DNA of 64,000 bases from Mytilus edulis (taxonomy: Eukaryota > Mollusca > Bivalvia > Mytilida > Mytilidae), in the NCBI RefSeq assembly GCF_963676685.1, contig NC_092345.1, forward strand, positions 79,735,592 through 79,799,591, in the 5' to 3' direction. The notes under the pieces were generated by a model. That model was not told where the DNA came from, made no database searches, and saw only the letters and a list, made by a program, of their open reading frames with translations. A program made the position numbers and the translations under genes. Positions 38,101 through 47,257 of the stretch are shown piece by piece (position 1 is the first letter of the stretch; each line of letters opens with the position of its first letter).

Positions 38101-41100
38101 CAAATCTTAATAAAACGTTCTTTGTTGAAAAGTAATTCGCAAGTGATATATTAAATGCGCAACATGATTAACTAGACCGATAGATGAAGGAAACGGTTCA
38201 GGTAAAGTAGTTTAAATTAAAAAAAAATATCCGTGAATTAACAATAATTCTGTATCACGTATACGGATATTTTTATGGTACCTACAACATTTTGATTTGA
38301 AAGGGAGATTTATGGCGTGAACTTTAAGAAATGATGAGTAAAAGGTAAATTTTAGGAGCGTTTCCTCACATTTTACGAAGATTATATTCAAAATAGCACT
38401 CAATCAGCTACCAAATTGACAGCAAACTATGTATTTTTTGGTAGTATTTAGAAATTACTTTCAGGTTTTCATTACCTACATAATTCTGTGGAATTTCTCA
38501 ATCTATCAAGGACCATAACTCCTGATCGTCGAAAATCAAATCGTCAATATTAAACTTGACAACCATTTCGTCGTCAGTAATAGCATAATGAATTTTAAAA
38601 TAAGCTGAACGATATATATATATATATTGCACGGAAACGCCATAACGTGTCATATTTCAATCTAGCAAGGACCATAACTCCTCGTCGGCAAAAGTGAGAA
38701 TCGTCGACCAATGTTGGACTTGACCTATATTTTATCATCTGTAACTGAATAATAAATTCTTAGAGCATTAGCTGACGGTTGGTAAGTAACTGCATGGAAA
38801 CGACATAAAAAGCCCAAACCCGTTATAAAATTTTAACAAATAAGGAGAAGATTTATTGCAGTATTTTTGTTTTAAAGTTTAAGCAAAACTTTCTAATCAG
38901 AAATTGTTAATTTGTATTTAAAAATATATAAAATCCTATATATATAGACAACACATGACATAAAGCTTAGTAACATTAAATGCTAAGTTAAACTTAATTA
39001 CATATCAGTGAACATATGTTAGAACATAGAATAATAAATGTATACCTAGGGAGCAAAAATTATATCCTAGCTACAAAAATATAAATATCATGTTTTTATT
39101 CACGTGACATAAACACATAAACGATGATAAACAATGAAAGAAAATCATGGACCACTGAGTGCTAGCTATAAATACAAAATGATAATAAAAATATTCTTGC
39201 AAAAAAAATATAGAGTGGCATACATGAGAAATATTTGAATTTGACGGGGCAATTATAAAATATGAATAAAACGGCTATCAACTTATTTTCGCAAAGACCA
39301 TTAAAACCGACTGTGCGGGTAGCTCGTAAATAAATCATAAGAGAACATCCAAAATACACTGTATGACATATAAAAAAAGACTTATATCTGTGGTATTTTT
39401 TCTCTCGCAAAAGTCTTTCAAATAAATACTTTGTAAATATAGCCTGAGATTGTTGAGAGCGGTGCCATAGGTACTTGGGGACAGGATAATTTTTTGTTTG
39501 CCGTTGCCTTTTTTCCAAATTTTCCTTAATTTGAATTGTTTTTGCTTTTTACTGTATTATATGAACATAGATATAATTTACTATCCACAGCGATTACTAG
39601 TATATAATACCATGCAAAAATTGTCCTTTCCCCAATTACCTATGTCAGCTGCATTCAAACATAACTTATGTTCATGGACCTATATTCAGTTTGTAAGTTA
39701 CTGCATAAGGAATTTTAATTATCCATCAGCAACACTGTCTGCTATGTGTTATTGACTACTTTGTCAAAAAGTTTCTTATAGGAGGAAACGAATGGTTTCG
39801 TTTGCTCAGCTTTGAATCCTGAAGGAACGATATGAATTAAAACGAGAAAAAAATGCAATTCTTTTATGCATTGTAGGACTAAATTGAAATAAAAATAATG
39901 AGGTTGTAAGTAAAAAGTATGAAAAACTTTCCAATAACGTTTAACACACGTTCCTTATAAATAATAACTATAGTTTTATTTTAATACCTTAATTAAAACA
40001 TATCTCATTCAGCAAACAAGCAATTGCTATATGACTATCTAGTAAATATAACTCAGCAAACTTACTCATAACAAAGCATTCGACAAACCACTTGGGCATC
40101 TTCTTTGCCCCATTGGTCGTCACATATTGATCCCCAAACACCATTTCTCCGGACCTCTACAAACCCTATACCATTCAAATTCGTTAGTCCAATCAATCGG
40201 ATATTAGGACTCGGGGAGGTGCCTGAAATTGTAATCAGAACCAGTAACAAATGTGGCAACCTCCATATATGGATATCTTTATACACGCAATATGTTTTTA
40301 TTATCATAATGGCAAAAGAAATCAATATTCATATTTTGCATACATACTTGCAGAAAATCTAAACAAAATATACCATAACCCCTACTACATGATCAGTTCA
40401 ATGCCTGTAATGAATACGCGGAATATCATCAAAGATTTTCTTTTCTTTTATGTCTAAAAGGTTTCTGTCACTTTGCGAATTAGGAAAAGCTGACAGGTCT
40501 TAGTTAGTCTTAAAAAATGAACTTGATCTACATACGGATTAACATATATGATCTCGCTATAGGCCCGAGACCACAATTAATTCCTCTATAAGTTCTTTAT
40601 AACGTTTTGTCTCATTTAAAAAAAATGTTCTATTCTTTTTGGCAGATCTTTTGTGTGTGTAATGTACAGTACAAGTCTAAAACTATATATCCAGGTTATA
40701 GAAAAATTGCATGTTTACATCTTACAAATTTAGCCAATACACATCCACACCCCTAGAAACAAGTCAAGAGATTTATTTCAGCTCTCTTCTATCATTTCCA
40801 CCTTATAAAAACTAAGAAATGATTGAGAAAATAAAAGAAAAAAAATAAAGAAGAAATACACTTTAATTACAGGAAACTATATTGAACAACGAAAAGTGCG
40901 GTCATAAATTGTGGTCTTGGGCCTATAGATGCATTATGGTTCGTGAGGAGCTGATTCTGGGTCCGAAAATCGCGTTACTTATCGTAACGCCTTACATACA
41001 CTCCGTCCCAGTAATAAGTAATAACGCTTCTCCTCCAAATTGTACAGCATTGTTATATTCCATATACTTGTAAGTACCCCTCCCCCATTAAAAAATGAGG

Positions 41101-44100
41101 AAAAACTCGAAGAAAACCATTATCATGTTGTCCGTCCACACAAAACATTTGATTTTTCTCGGTAGTATTTGAACTGTCGATTGACGAAAATGAATAAAAT
41201 CCAATAAGCCATCCGAAACATATAGATTCTTAAGTGCTTTACAAGTTTCCCGGTACTTTGTCTTATTCAAGCCAATTTTTGGGTCAGAATACGTCAACAT
41301 CAGTCTTTTGGTGAGTATGTTCGATATTTATTAGTCCGAAATATGATCAGCTTACATTATCAGAATGTTTCATAGTTAAAACGATGACCATATGGGAAAC
41401 ATGTTGGTTTTTTTTTTTCAAAATTTAGGCATCAACGGTCTTTTCGAAACTTCATAATTGGCATAAACAAATTTACATCATTTTCCATATAAGGCCTACC
41501 CACTTTTGACTTCAGAGTATACATTTTTGTTAAGTAGGTTATAATACATTCTGTTATTCGACCAAATAGGGGCAACTAAAAGAAGTGAAATCAAGCTAGC
41601 AATGGTACATATTTGGAAAAACAATAAATTGTAACCTTTTTTATGATTTTTTTGTGTGTAGGAACCATAAAGCAATGAGTTTTCTCCTGCATAGGTGTAT
41701 CGATTACTATTATACGCGGTATTTTACTGCAATTAGACTGATTTACCCCATCTTCAACTCAGTTGTTGGTTAAAACGACTCTTCCTTTCGAAACGTTCAC
41801 GAGTGCAAATTTTACCTACCAATAACCTCATCAAATTTATAATGTTGCAGTTATTTGTGTTCAAAACATATATCAAGTTTTCATATTATCAATATATATA
41901 TACTTTTACTTGATTTTCTGACATATCAAAGCCCATTTTACAATAATATATATATATCGGCGTTGTGTGGGGGTTCAAGAATGATTAAGTTATTGGGTTA
42001 AAGAATGCTTATAGTGTGAGAGTTAAAGAATGTTTACAGTTAATATATTTACAAAGAAAACCTACAGTTTGATGGTTGTATAGCTGGTGCCCTTGTTGTA
42101 GCTGGTAAAACGGACGGTGAAACAACAGGCGAGACATTACAAATCACACCAACATCTTCTTTGTGTTGACAGTTTGTCTGGTTCCAAGGTCGGGCTGTAC
42201 ATTGTTCTATATTGAGTTCGTTTCCCTGACAAGTAACGTCGTCAAGCCAAATAGGACCAGTACCTGCTCCAAACCTTCCATCAAATACAGCTACTCCACC
42301 ATTCCTACAATAATAGAGATAGATGGTTATGACCACTTGTTCCGCTTGCCGTAACCCCGATCCCGTCTTCTTATTTTCGAAAAGAAAAGAGGTATGGCTA
42401 CATTTGGTTCAATCCAACAAAGTTTATTTGCTTATACTTTACAACGAAGAGTTAATTAGATAGTTTACAGAGATACCAGTAGGGATTGGAATAATGATTC
42501 GCCACTGTCTACGGTTTTGGACAGAGTTGAGCGTTCACAGACATGTTTTACCTAAAAATATTCGATATGAGCCTGTAAGTCAGCAGCATACCTTATACAT
42601 AAATTCCATCCCAATCCAATAAATTATCTATTAAAAAATCGTAAAACACAAACATTTTTCCATTTGAGGTAATGAACATTTTGTACTCTTATTAACGGTT
42701 TTTAACATTTCATATCTGAATTGTACTAAACAATCATATCTACAAATAAATACACACTGAAATGTCAATTGTCGACAGACAACTGCAGCAGCAAGATCAT
42801 CAAAGCGATCGTCACACACTGTTCCAGTAACGCCATTCCTCGTGATTTCTACTCTACCCTGGGACGCAGAAGACCCAGTACCAGCTAAATTGATGGAAGT
42901 AGTTTGACCTGCAAATATTATTTAAGGTTAAACTGTTTCCTGATGTCATTTTAAAAAGTGGGGAGATACTCTGAAACTGATTTTGGTACATGCATGTCCT
43001 AATCCTGGAAAATAATAAGCTTGACAACTTCTTCACGTGTCTGTGCTATTATAGGCCAATTCTTTATTTGCGAAACAAACAAAGAACAACTTTTTGAATA
43101 AAATACATGGACTATCAAGGAAAAATACATCAAAAGTACATAGTCATGAATAAAACGCTGTATACATGCGGATGATATCTATACGGGAATCATCTATAGC
43201 CATTAGATCAGTCCTTGTTAGGTACTTGTATCCTAGCGATTTGAGATAGCATTGACAGGGAAAAGTTTAATTTGAAATTTTCTGAAATTTTTTGAACGAT
43301 TAACTGAAATATCTCTTTGTGCATTAAAACATCGTACGGTTATCGCTACCGCGAATTTTAATGTAAGAAGTCGCCTGAACTTGAAGAATAATCTAAACGA
43401 AAGTTTTGATGGCTGGATGAGTTAAATCAATCTGGTCATTGTTATGGCTATGAAAAAACTCTGGCAAATTGTTGGTACGTGTTGTTTCTTCATTGGACAT
43501 GTAGCCATCCACATTGCAGGTGTAATTTTTGACTCGCTATTAAGTACTCCGCGAATTTGTTGCAATTTTCATTTACATGTGTATGTAAGATGACTGATAA
43601 AATACTGTTAGTTCAAATCGATTTTTTTTTATTAAGTAAGTTTGTTCAAATTAAATTAATTATTTGGTTTTTTTTATAAAAAGTTATGGGTTTAATTTTC
43701 ATGTTTTTTTTGTATAAATCCGCGCAAATGTAGTAACTTTTCAACAAATAAATTTCGTGCAAACGTAATGCGTTTTGTAGCGCAAACGTAGATTTTTTTT
43801 CGCGCAAATGTAGGACCAATCCGCACAAACGTAACGCATCGAATCCAGAATTCGCATTGTATATATACACACAATTTGACAAAGTAAATTTTATATGAAG
43901 TATATTATACAAGTTTATGTTCTCCGTATAAATAGGAAAATACATTCTTATATATATAATATACATATGCGTGCATATGTTGTTGTTTCCCTACACAACC
44001 AATACATTACTGCATTGGTATCAAATTTTAACACAACCTGACCTTAGCAAAAAGAATCACAGTAGTCCAGCATTTAAAATATATATAATAGCCAACTATT

Positions 44101-45008
44101 TCATTTACTTTCATGGAATGATAAAATAGTATACACAAGACCAGTGGAAACAACGTTTCATATGAGGTTAGCTAAACCGTTGAAGAACAAGTCTTAACAA
44201 GAGGTTCACAAAAGAATGATTCGCTCTCTTGGTTAAACAAGCCATTTGGTATTTATATTAACCTACTGCATTCAGTTATGTTTGATTATCAATAAATCTT
44301 ATTTTGTGATACTATTGTCTACAATTCATACCTTTCGAAACATGATGCACAAAATTTAATAAAAAAATGTTACTGTTCCTTTATCTATTATAGTTTTTGC
44401 AACGACTTGTGCAGTTTTTTAAGTTTTGTTTATAAAAATTGTGTAAAATTACGATGCAGATCTATTTGTAGAATAGTTGCTATCATTCAAACAAATGTTG
44501 TATATATGGGGGTCACTAGGGGACTAAATTACACACCTTTAATCCCTTTATTCTACATGATAAATGAAGAACACATTATTAACTTGTTATTCACAAACGT
44601 ATGTACGGTAATCATTTTTGCCACAAAAAATATTTTTCTATTCAAATATTTTATTTTAAACCATGTAAAATAAAGTAATTACGGGTACATTAGTAAATAT
44701 TTTATATAAATATTAATATTTAATTCATGTATTAACACATCGTATGTACACATGATTGCCAGGTATCAAAAACATATTAATATACGCAATAACATGCATT
44801 GTTTAAAAACGATTTAGATGTTGATAGGAATTAATCTGTCATCGACCTTTTATAATTAATATAAACTGGTTATATATATAGGATAATACAAACTATCTTT
44901 TAAATAATCAGAATTAGTCTAAGAAAAAAACTTACCTTTAACCTGAGAAAACGCTCCGTAAATTAAAATCAAATGGAAAATCTTATTCAAACCATTGTGT
45001 TTAAACAT
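25571..45008 (-). CDS. Two-SRCR, ZP-domain membrane-anchored glycoprotein (complete, 9 exons)
   Basis: Exons in coding order: 45008-44936, 42908-42758, 42304-42066, 40222-40066, 34386-34172, 29642-29449, 27928-27543, 27076-26772 and 26187-25571. All borders are AG/GT and every phase agrees, giving 2337 nt and about 778 residues. Layout: signal peptide (1-22); SRCR 1 (about 27-130), a short Ser/Thr/Pro linker, SRCR 2 (about 155-270); ZP domain (about 284-530) with four cysteines in ZP-N and six in ZP-C; furin site GKRRKR/D (cleavage before 538); Ser/Thr/Pro-rich stalk (about 574-700); hydrophobic tail to the end without basic residues, suggesting a GPI signal or short anchor. The SRCR domains have the six core cysteines and are each split over two exons, as in group A. 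ZP proteins polymerise after furin cleavage, so a secreted filament or mucosal/immune surface role (DMBT1-like layout) is likely, but this is inference. Confidence 0.88.
26188..26771 (-). other. ZP gene intron 8
   Basis: About 580 bp with no repeat array or exon, except a small inverted repeat at about 26522-26570 ('CAAGGATTTGTATAGG' facing 'CTATACAAATCCTTG'). Confidence 0.5.
26772..27076 (-). CDS. SRCR-ZP gene exon 8 (ZP-C and furin site)
   Basis: Contains five cysteines ([21 protein letters not shown]) completing ZP-C, followed by [10 protein letters not shown], a consensus furin site. Downstream of it is a further stretch ([12 protein letters not shown]) before the donor GTGAGA in phase 1. 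Confidence 0.87.
27543..27928 (-). CDS. SRCR-ZP gene exon 7 (end of ZP-N, start of ZP-C)
   Basis: Begins [10 protein letters not shown], then [16 protein letters not shown], which holds the fourth ZP-N cysteine. Then [20 protein letters not shown] and LVVPDC begin ZP-C. Phase 0 in, phase 2 out (GTAAGT). Confidence 0.88.
27929..29448 (-). other. ZP gene intron 6, repeat-derived
   Basis: Contains a direct duplication 'AGTTACGATACTGTTGTCAG' (two copies at about 28849 and 28885). Sequence at about 28970-29330 ('CCCCTAACAGGAGGGATT', 'GGTCTGGAACTGGCATTGCA') is recalled as a mussel interspersed repeat. No exon is needed here because the flanking phases agree. Confidence 0.5.
29449..29642 (-). CDS. 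SRCR-ZP gene exon 6 (ZP-N)
   Basis: Encodes [28 protein letters not shown] and [12 protein letters not shown]. These carry the first three conserved ZP-N cysteines and the typical 'YSECGT' block. Phase 1 in, phase 0 out (GTACGT). Confidence 0.85.
29655..30600. repeat. Diverged minisatellite, about 30 bp unit
   Basis: Degenerate copies of 'GATACTGAAGTGAGAAATAC' plus 'TAGATTGTC' fill almost 950 bp, in places with 'ACTGGAGTGAGCTATACTAG' variants and an extra 8 bp. Copies are much more diverged than those of the adjacent 31 bp array. It lies in ZP gene intron 5. Confidence 0.8.
30655..31909. repeat. 31 bp minisatellite, about 40 copies, with higher-order 186 bp repeat
   Basis: The unit is 'CTGATAAACGTTTACACATG' plus 'TCGTATCGTAT'. 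It is nearly head to tail for about 1.25 kb. Variant units (GTACCGT, CTTATCT, TTTTCACATG, GTGTACACATG) recur in the same order: the 'GTTTTCACATGTCGTACCGT' variant is at about 31254, 31440 and 31626, spacing 186 bp, which is six units. Open frames of 60-105 codons on the minus strand here are only the repeat. Confidence 0.92.
31910..34171. other. Rest of ZP gene intron 5
   Basis: AT-rich, with no exon and no repeat array recognised. A few T runs (32013, 33121, 33970). Confidence 0.5.
34172..34386 (-). CDS. SRCR-ZP gene exon 5 (SRCR 2, second half)
   Basis: Encodes [20 protein letters not shown], then HNC and FASVTC. It closes the second SRCR domain. Phase 2 in, phase 1 out (GTGAGC). Confidence 0.85.
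34975..35515. mobile_element. Interspersed repeat interrupted by a nested insertion
   Basis: The outer pieces (about 34976-35070 and 35431-35515) match, in order, the uninterrupted relative at 54150-54360: 'GCGACTGTCATACAA', 'AATCCAC', then 'GTATCAAGTCAGGAGTATGA' and 'CCATTCGTTT'. Only about 15 bp separates these parts in the 54 kb copy, against about 360 bp here. The extra DNA includes the foldback at 35269-35424. Confidence 0.6.
35269..35424. repeat. Foldback element, about 75 bp arms
   Basis: 'AATGAATGGCAATAATTTAT' at the left is matched by 'ATAAATAATAGCCATTCATT' at the right. Complementarity runs with few mismatches to the centre 'TCCGCTTCGCGGA' (about 35341-35353). It is an almost full-length hairpin. 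Confidence 0.8.
36376..37422 (+). pseudogene. 5'-truncated LINE ORF2, C-terminal part (open 348 codons)
   Basis: Begins after the catalytic RT blocks: [41 protein letters not shown] and a C-terminal [19 protein letters not shown] zinc-type block. These are the thumb and C-terminal features seen in many animal LINE ORF2 proteins. An AATAAA at about 37575 and a short 3' tail follow. The RT active site and endonuclease are absent, so it cannot act alone. It is a different family from the LINE at 15-21.8 kb. It lies antisense within ZP gene intron 4 and is open for its whole length. Confidence 0.72.
37423..40065. other. Rest of ZP gene intron 4
   Basis: No exon seen. Holds the LINE 3' end near 37575 and the duplicated segment at 38495-38810. 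Confidence 0.45.
38495..38810. repeat. Two diverged direct repeats, about 150 bp
   Basis: Both parts contain 'CAAGGACCATAACTCCT', then a 'GTCG-AAA' phrase, 'AATCGTC', 'ACTTGAC' and 'GTAACTGAATAATAAATT'-like sequence, and end in 'GAAACG-CATAA'. They are substantially diverged from each other. I recall this as a bivalve repeat type. Confidence 0.55.
40066..40222 (-). CDS. SRCR-ZP gene exon 4 (SRCR 2, first half)
   Basis: Encodes [20 protein letters not shown], then [20 protein letters not shown]. This is a strong SRCR signature. An extra cysteine follows (MLCYD). Phase 1 in, phase 2 out (GTAAGT). Confidence 0.87.
40223..42065 (-). other. ZP gene intron 3
   Basis: No exon or clear repeat structure seen. 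Sequence near 40900-41060 is more GC-rich than its surroundings but was not assigned. Confidence 0.45.
42066..42304 (-). CDS. SRCR-ZP gene exon 3 (SRCR 1, second half, and linker)
   Basis: Encodes [20 protein letters not shown] and DVGVIC, completing the six core cysteines, then a Ser/Thr/Pro linker ([17 protein letters not shown]). It ends at GTAGGT in phase 1. Confidence 0.85.
42305..42757 (-). other. ZP gene intron 2 (within SRCR 1)
   Basis: Short intron splitting the first SRCR domain. Nothing else seen. Confidence 0.5.
42758..42908 (-). CDS. SRCR-ZP gene exon 2 (SRCR 1, first half)
   Basis: Encodes [20 protein letters not shown], then [11 protein letters not shown]. The CDD-x-F and VVCRQL blocks are SRCR hallmarks. 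The donor GTGTGT is in phase 2, at the usual place within group-A SRCR domains. Confidence 0.85.
42909..44935 (-). other. ZP gene intron 1
   Basis: No exon needed (phases match). Contains the GCGCAAAYGTA motif cluster at 43721-43835. The rest is AT-rich without assignable features. Confidence 0.5.
43721..43835. repeat. Cluster of five GCGCAAAYGTA-type motifs
   Basis: Five copies of a CGCGCAAATGTA/CGTGCAAACGTA type word at about 43721, 43756, 43779, 43801 and 43822, spaced 20-35 bp. They are CpG-bearing within AT-rich DNA. This could be a decayed short tandem repeat or a binding-site cluster; there is no evidence to choose. Confidence 0.55.
44936..45008 (-). CDS. SRCR-ZP gene exon 1 (signal peptide)
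   Basis: ATG at 45008-45006 starts [18 protein letters not shown], then AFSQVKG, a basic start plus hydrophobic core typical of a signal peptide. It ends at a GTAAGT donor in phase 1, matching the next exon. Confidence 0.8.
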
Positions 45009-45109
45009 GTTCGATCGTTTTAGAGATGTTCAATACGATTAGTTAAATACATGTGCACATTAGACCGATTCTTGGATCAATTACTATTCCATTGTTTTTG
45101 TTTTTGAGT

Positions 45110-45242
45110 GGCGTTTCTTGAGTAATCCTCGAACTATTTGGGAAAAGGCACGTGAAGTTCCGGAAGACGTGAAGTTGCTATGACGTCGGATGTAAACAAA
45201 AGGGCGGGGATAATACAACATGGCGGCGCCCAGAGATGACAG
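45110..45242. promoter_or_regulatory. Candidate bidirectional CpG-rich promoter
   Basis: Between the ZP gene start codon (45008, minus) and the EGF gene (plus) lies a local CpG-rich patch holding CACGTG-like (45149), CCGGAA (ETS-like, 45160), TGACGTC (CRE-like, 45181), GGGCGGGG (GC box, about 45202) and CAACATGGCGGC (YY1-like, about 45216). No TATA box is evident. Element names follow consensus matching by eye; promoter function is inferred from position and composition. Confidence 0.5.
45220..45242 (+). other. Possible 5' exon end / upstream ORF of the EGF gene
   Basis: ATGGCGGCG begins a short frame that reaches a CAG|GTGACT donor at 45243. Joined to the acceptor before 47178 it would read eight codons and stop (TGA), a short upstream ORF before the signal-peptide ATG at 47194. 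This is pure inference from splice consensus. Confidence 0.25.
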
Positions 45243-45902
45243 GTGACTGAAATCTGAAAAAATATTTATCATTTGTTATAAACGTATATTATTGTCGCTT
45301 TTTAAAATTTAGTCGCACAAATATATACTTAGCTGCAAAACTGAGAGTAAAATTTGAGCGTATATATTTAGATAGGATTTATGTAACATTGTGCGCCGTA
45401 ATGACAACTTGTTGATGCAGGAAAACTATCTTCATAGGTAAATATTATGTATTGATTTAAATGTTAGAAAATCAATAATAATTCTTAATTTAGAAAACAG
45501 CAGTAAATTTGAAACGTAGCATTTCAAATTATGGTATTTAAATCCACTTACCCATGAAAAAGTTAAATGCATTAATCCCGTTTTATAAATGCACAATGTT
45601 GGTGTAAAATAGGGAAACATTCTATTAAGATTTATAGCAGATTGTTATATTTAAAATCGTTATAGTTTCTGTTGCAATATTAGACATTTGCGAAAAAGTT
45701 CAAATATAACCGAAGTTTACAGAAATGAGTACTAGCATTTATAATCACACTGCAAAATTTTCATCCCTTCTTGCAACCTCTTATATAATATTCTGGCAGT
45801 GGTTTATATTTATGCATATTTCACAGGATTATTGTCTAAAAAGTGAATCATATTATAAGGTAAATGTTCATAAGATCGTTACTTTTCAATTTTTGATTAA
45901 AA

Positions 45903-46027
45903 ATTGAATGCTTCTTTTTGTAACTTCATTGGGGTGTAAAACTAAAGCATTGACTGAAGTACATTTTGTATTAGCGCACGGTCAACGCTTTTACAACCCT
46001 ATGAAGTTACAAAAAGAAGCATTCAAT
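45903..46027. mobile_element. Foldback MITE with about 27 bp perfect inverted ends
   Basis: The left end 'ATTGAATGCTTCTTTTTGTA' plus 'ACTTCAT' is exactly complementary to the right end at 46001-46027. Complementarity continues imperfectly inward ('GGGTGTAAAA', 'GTCAA'). Total 125 bp, no coding. Confidence 0.75.
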
Positions 46028-46667
46028 ACTGATACGTATTATATAATTACATTTTTTAGCTATGATCATGAAAACACGAGTTTTATATTTTTTTTATTTA
46101 ATTCACCTGTGCACTTTATTGTGGGACCACGTGTTATGATGAATGATAAGTTTTATTGAGTGATGCAATTGCTTAAGGAATAACACGTGATGTGCAGTTA
46201 GCAAGTCAGAATAAAGTATTATAATGAAATACATCTAATGTAAAATTGTTTCATAAAAGTCACAAATAGAACTATAAAAAATACAAACACATTTTTAACT
46301 ATTTTGAATTTGAATATTTTAATTAAGCAAGTTTAACCCGTAATACATAAAGATCACAAATTTTACTCTATATAGTACGTAAAAGGAGCATATCTGTATA
46401 ATTGTAACGAAATTTCAGTCCGAAAGAAAATGGTTTAAGACTTTAAGCAGGAATGGTGTAAACTATTTTAATTCTTCAAAATCCTAACTCAAGGATTTTT
46501 TCTACAACACAAATATATATCGCCATAGCTTTATATGGCAAAACGGTTAAACCTTTTGGTGTACTTGGCCCTGGTAACTCTTGGGCCTTCAATTTGTAAT
46601 ATATTTCGCATTTTCGTTTTTTTAACTTTTTGGTTCAAGCGTCGGTGTCAGGCCAAAAAAACACCCA

Positions 46668-46869
46668 ATACGTGTGTTTCCGCTTACGTCCTGGAAAAAA
46701 ATAGTGTAGGTAGGTAATATCTTTTATTTTACAAACAATTTTTAGCTGGTTATATATACTACTAGGGAATCTGTCTGACTTTAACAGTGCTAGTTCTAAA
46801 ATGGCATGAAAAGTGTTAGGGTAGGCACTAAAATTTAAGGTAGGTAGGGTTAGCGTAAACACGTGTATT
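46668..46869. mobile_element. Possible MITE with imperfect inverted ends
   Basis: The left end 'AATACGTGTGTTTCCGCTTA' pairs imperfectly with the right end, whose complement reads 'AATACACGTGTTTACGCTAA'. The interior has 'GTAGGTAGG' twice (46707, 46841). About 200 bp, no coding. Confidence 0.45.
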
Positions 46870-47177
46870 ATTTTTTTTAGGCCTGATGAATCTTTTCTAG
46901 ACAAATCGCGCGTCTGGCATACACAATGATAAGCTTTGTAAAAATCTTTGATGAGGTTTTTTTTAAATAACATATGATAATTGTGACACAATTCACTTTA
47001 TTGTTTATCCATACATGTAGGCTTTTCTTTTCTAAAAAAAAGTCCGATTTTTGGGATTTAAAACATATATACTAGTAACAAACCAATTTTGGGGATTTTA
47101 CACTTATTCTTTTTTTTTCTCCTCCGTCCTTGTAAATGATAATGAAAACCATGTACATTAAATGCCATTCATTTCAG

Positions 47178-47257
47178 GTGACCCTGATAGATTATGATGA
47201 TAAATACATATGGTTATCTTCTTGTCGTAACCATCGTTCTTAACCTGGGAGTTGTTG
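47178..47257 (+). CDS. EGF-type gene exon with signal peptide
   Basis: The start codon is at 47194, followed by MMINTYGYLLVVTIVLNLGV, a clear hydrophobic signal sequence, to a GTAAGT donor in phase 1. A good acceptor (ATTTCAG) ends at 47177, so there is probably a non-coding upstream exon; 47178-47193 would be 5' UTR. Confidence 0.7.

Larger units (their letters stand above)
45243..47177 (+). other. Putative first intron of the EGF-type gene
   Basis: No further exon recognised. Contains the two small inverted-repeat elements listed and a degenerate 'CGCGCGTCTGGCATACACAA' repeat fragment near 46908. Confidence 0.4.

Noticed and set aside
43646..43966. 106-codon minus frame
   Set aside because: Low-complexity Tyr/Ile/Asn-rich translation across a motif cluster in an intron; no support.
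45084..45272. 62-codon minus frame over the CpG patch
   Set aside because: Short, no homology recognised; better explained as promoter sequence.
45903..46027. microRNA precursor
   Set aside because: The hairpin is long, with exact ends typical of a MITE; no small-RNA data are available.
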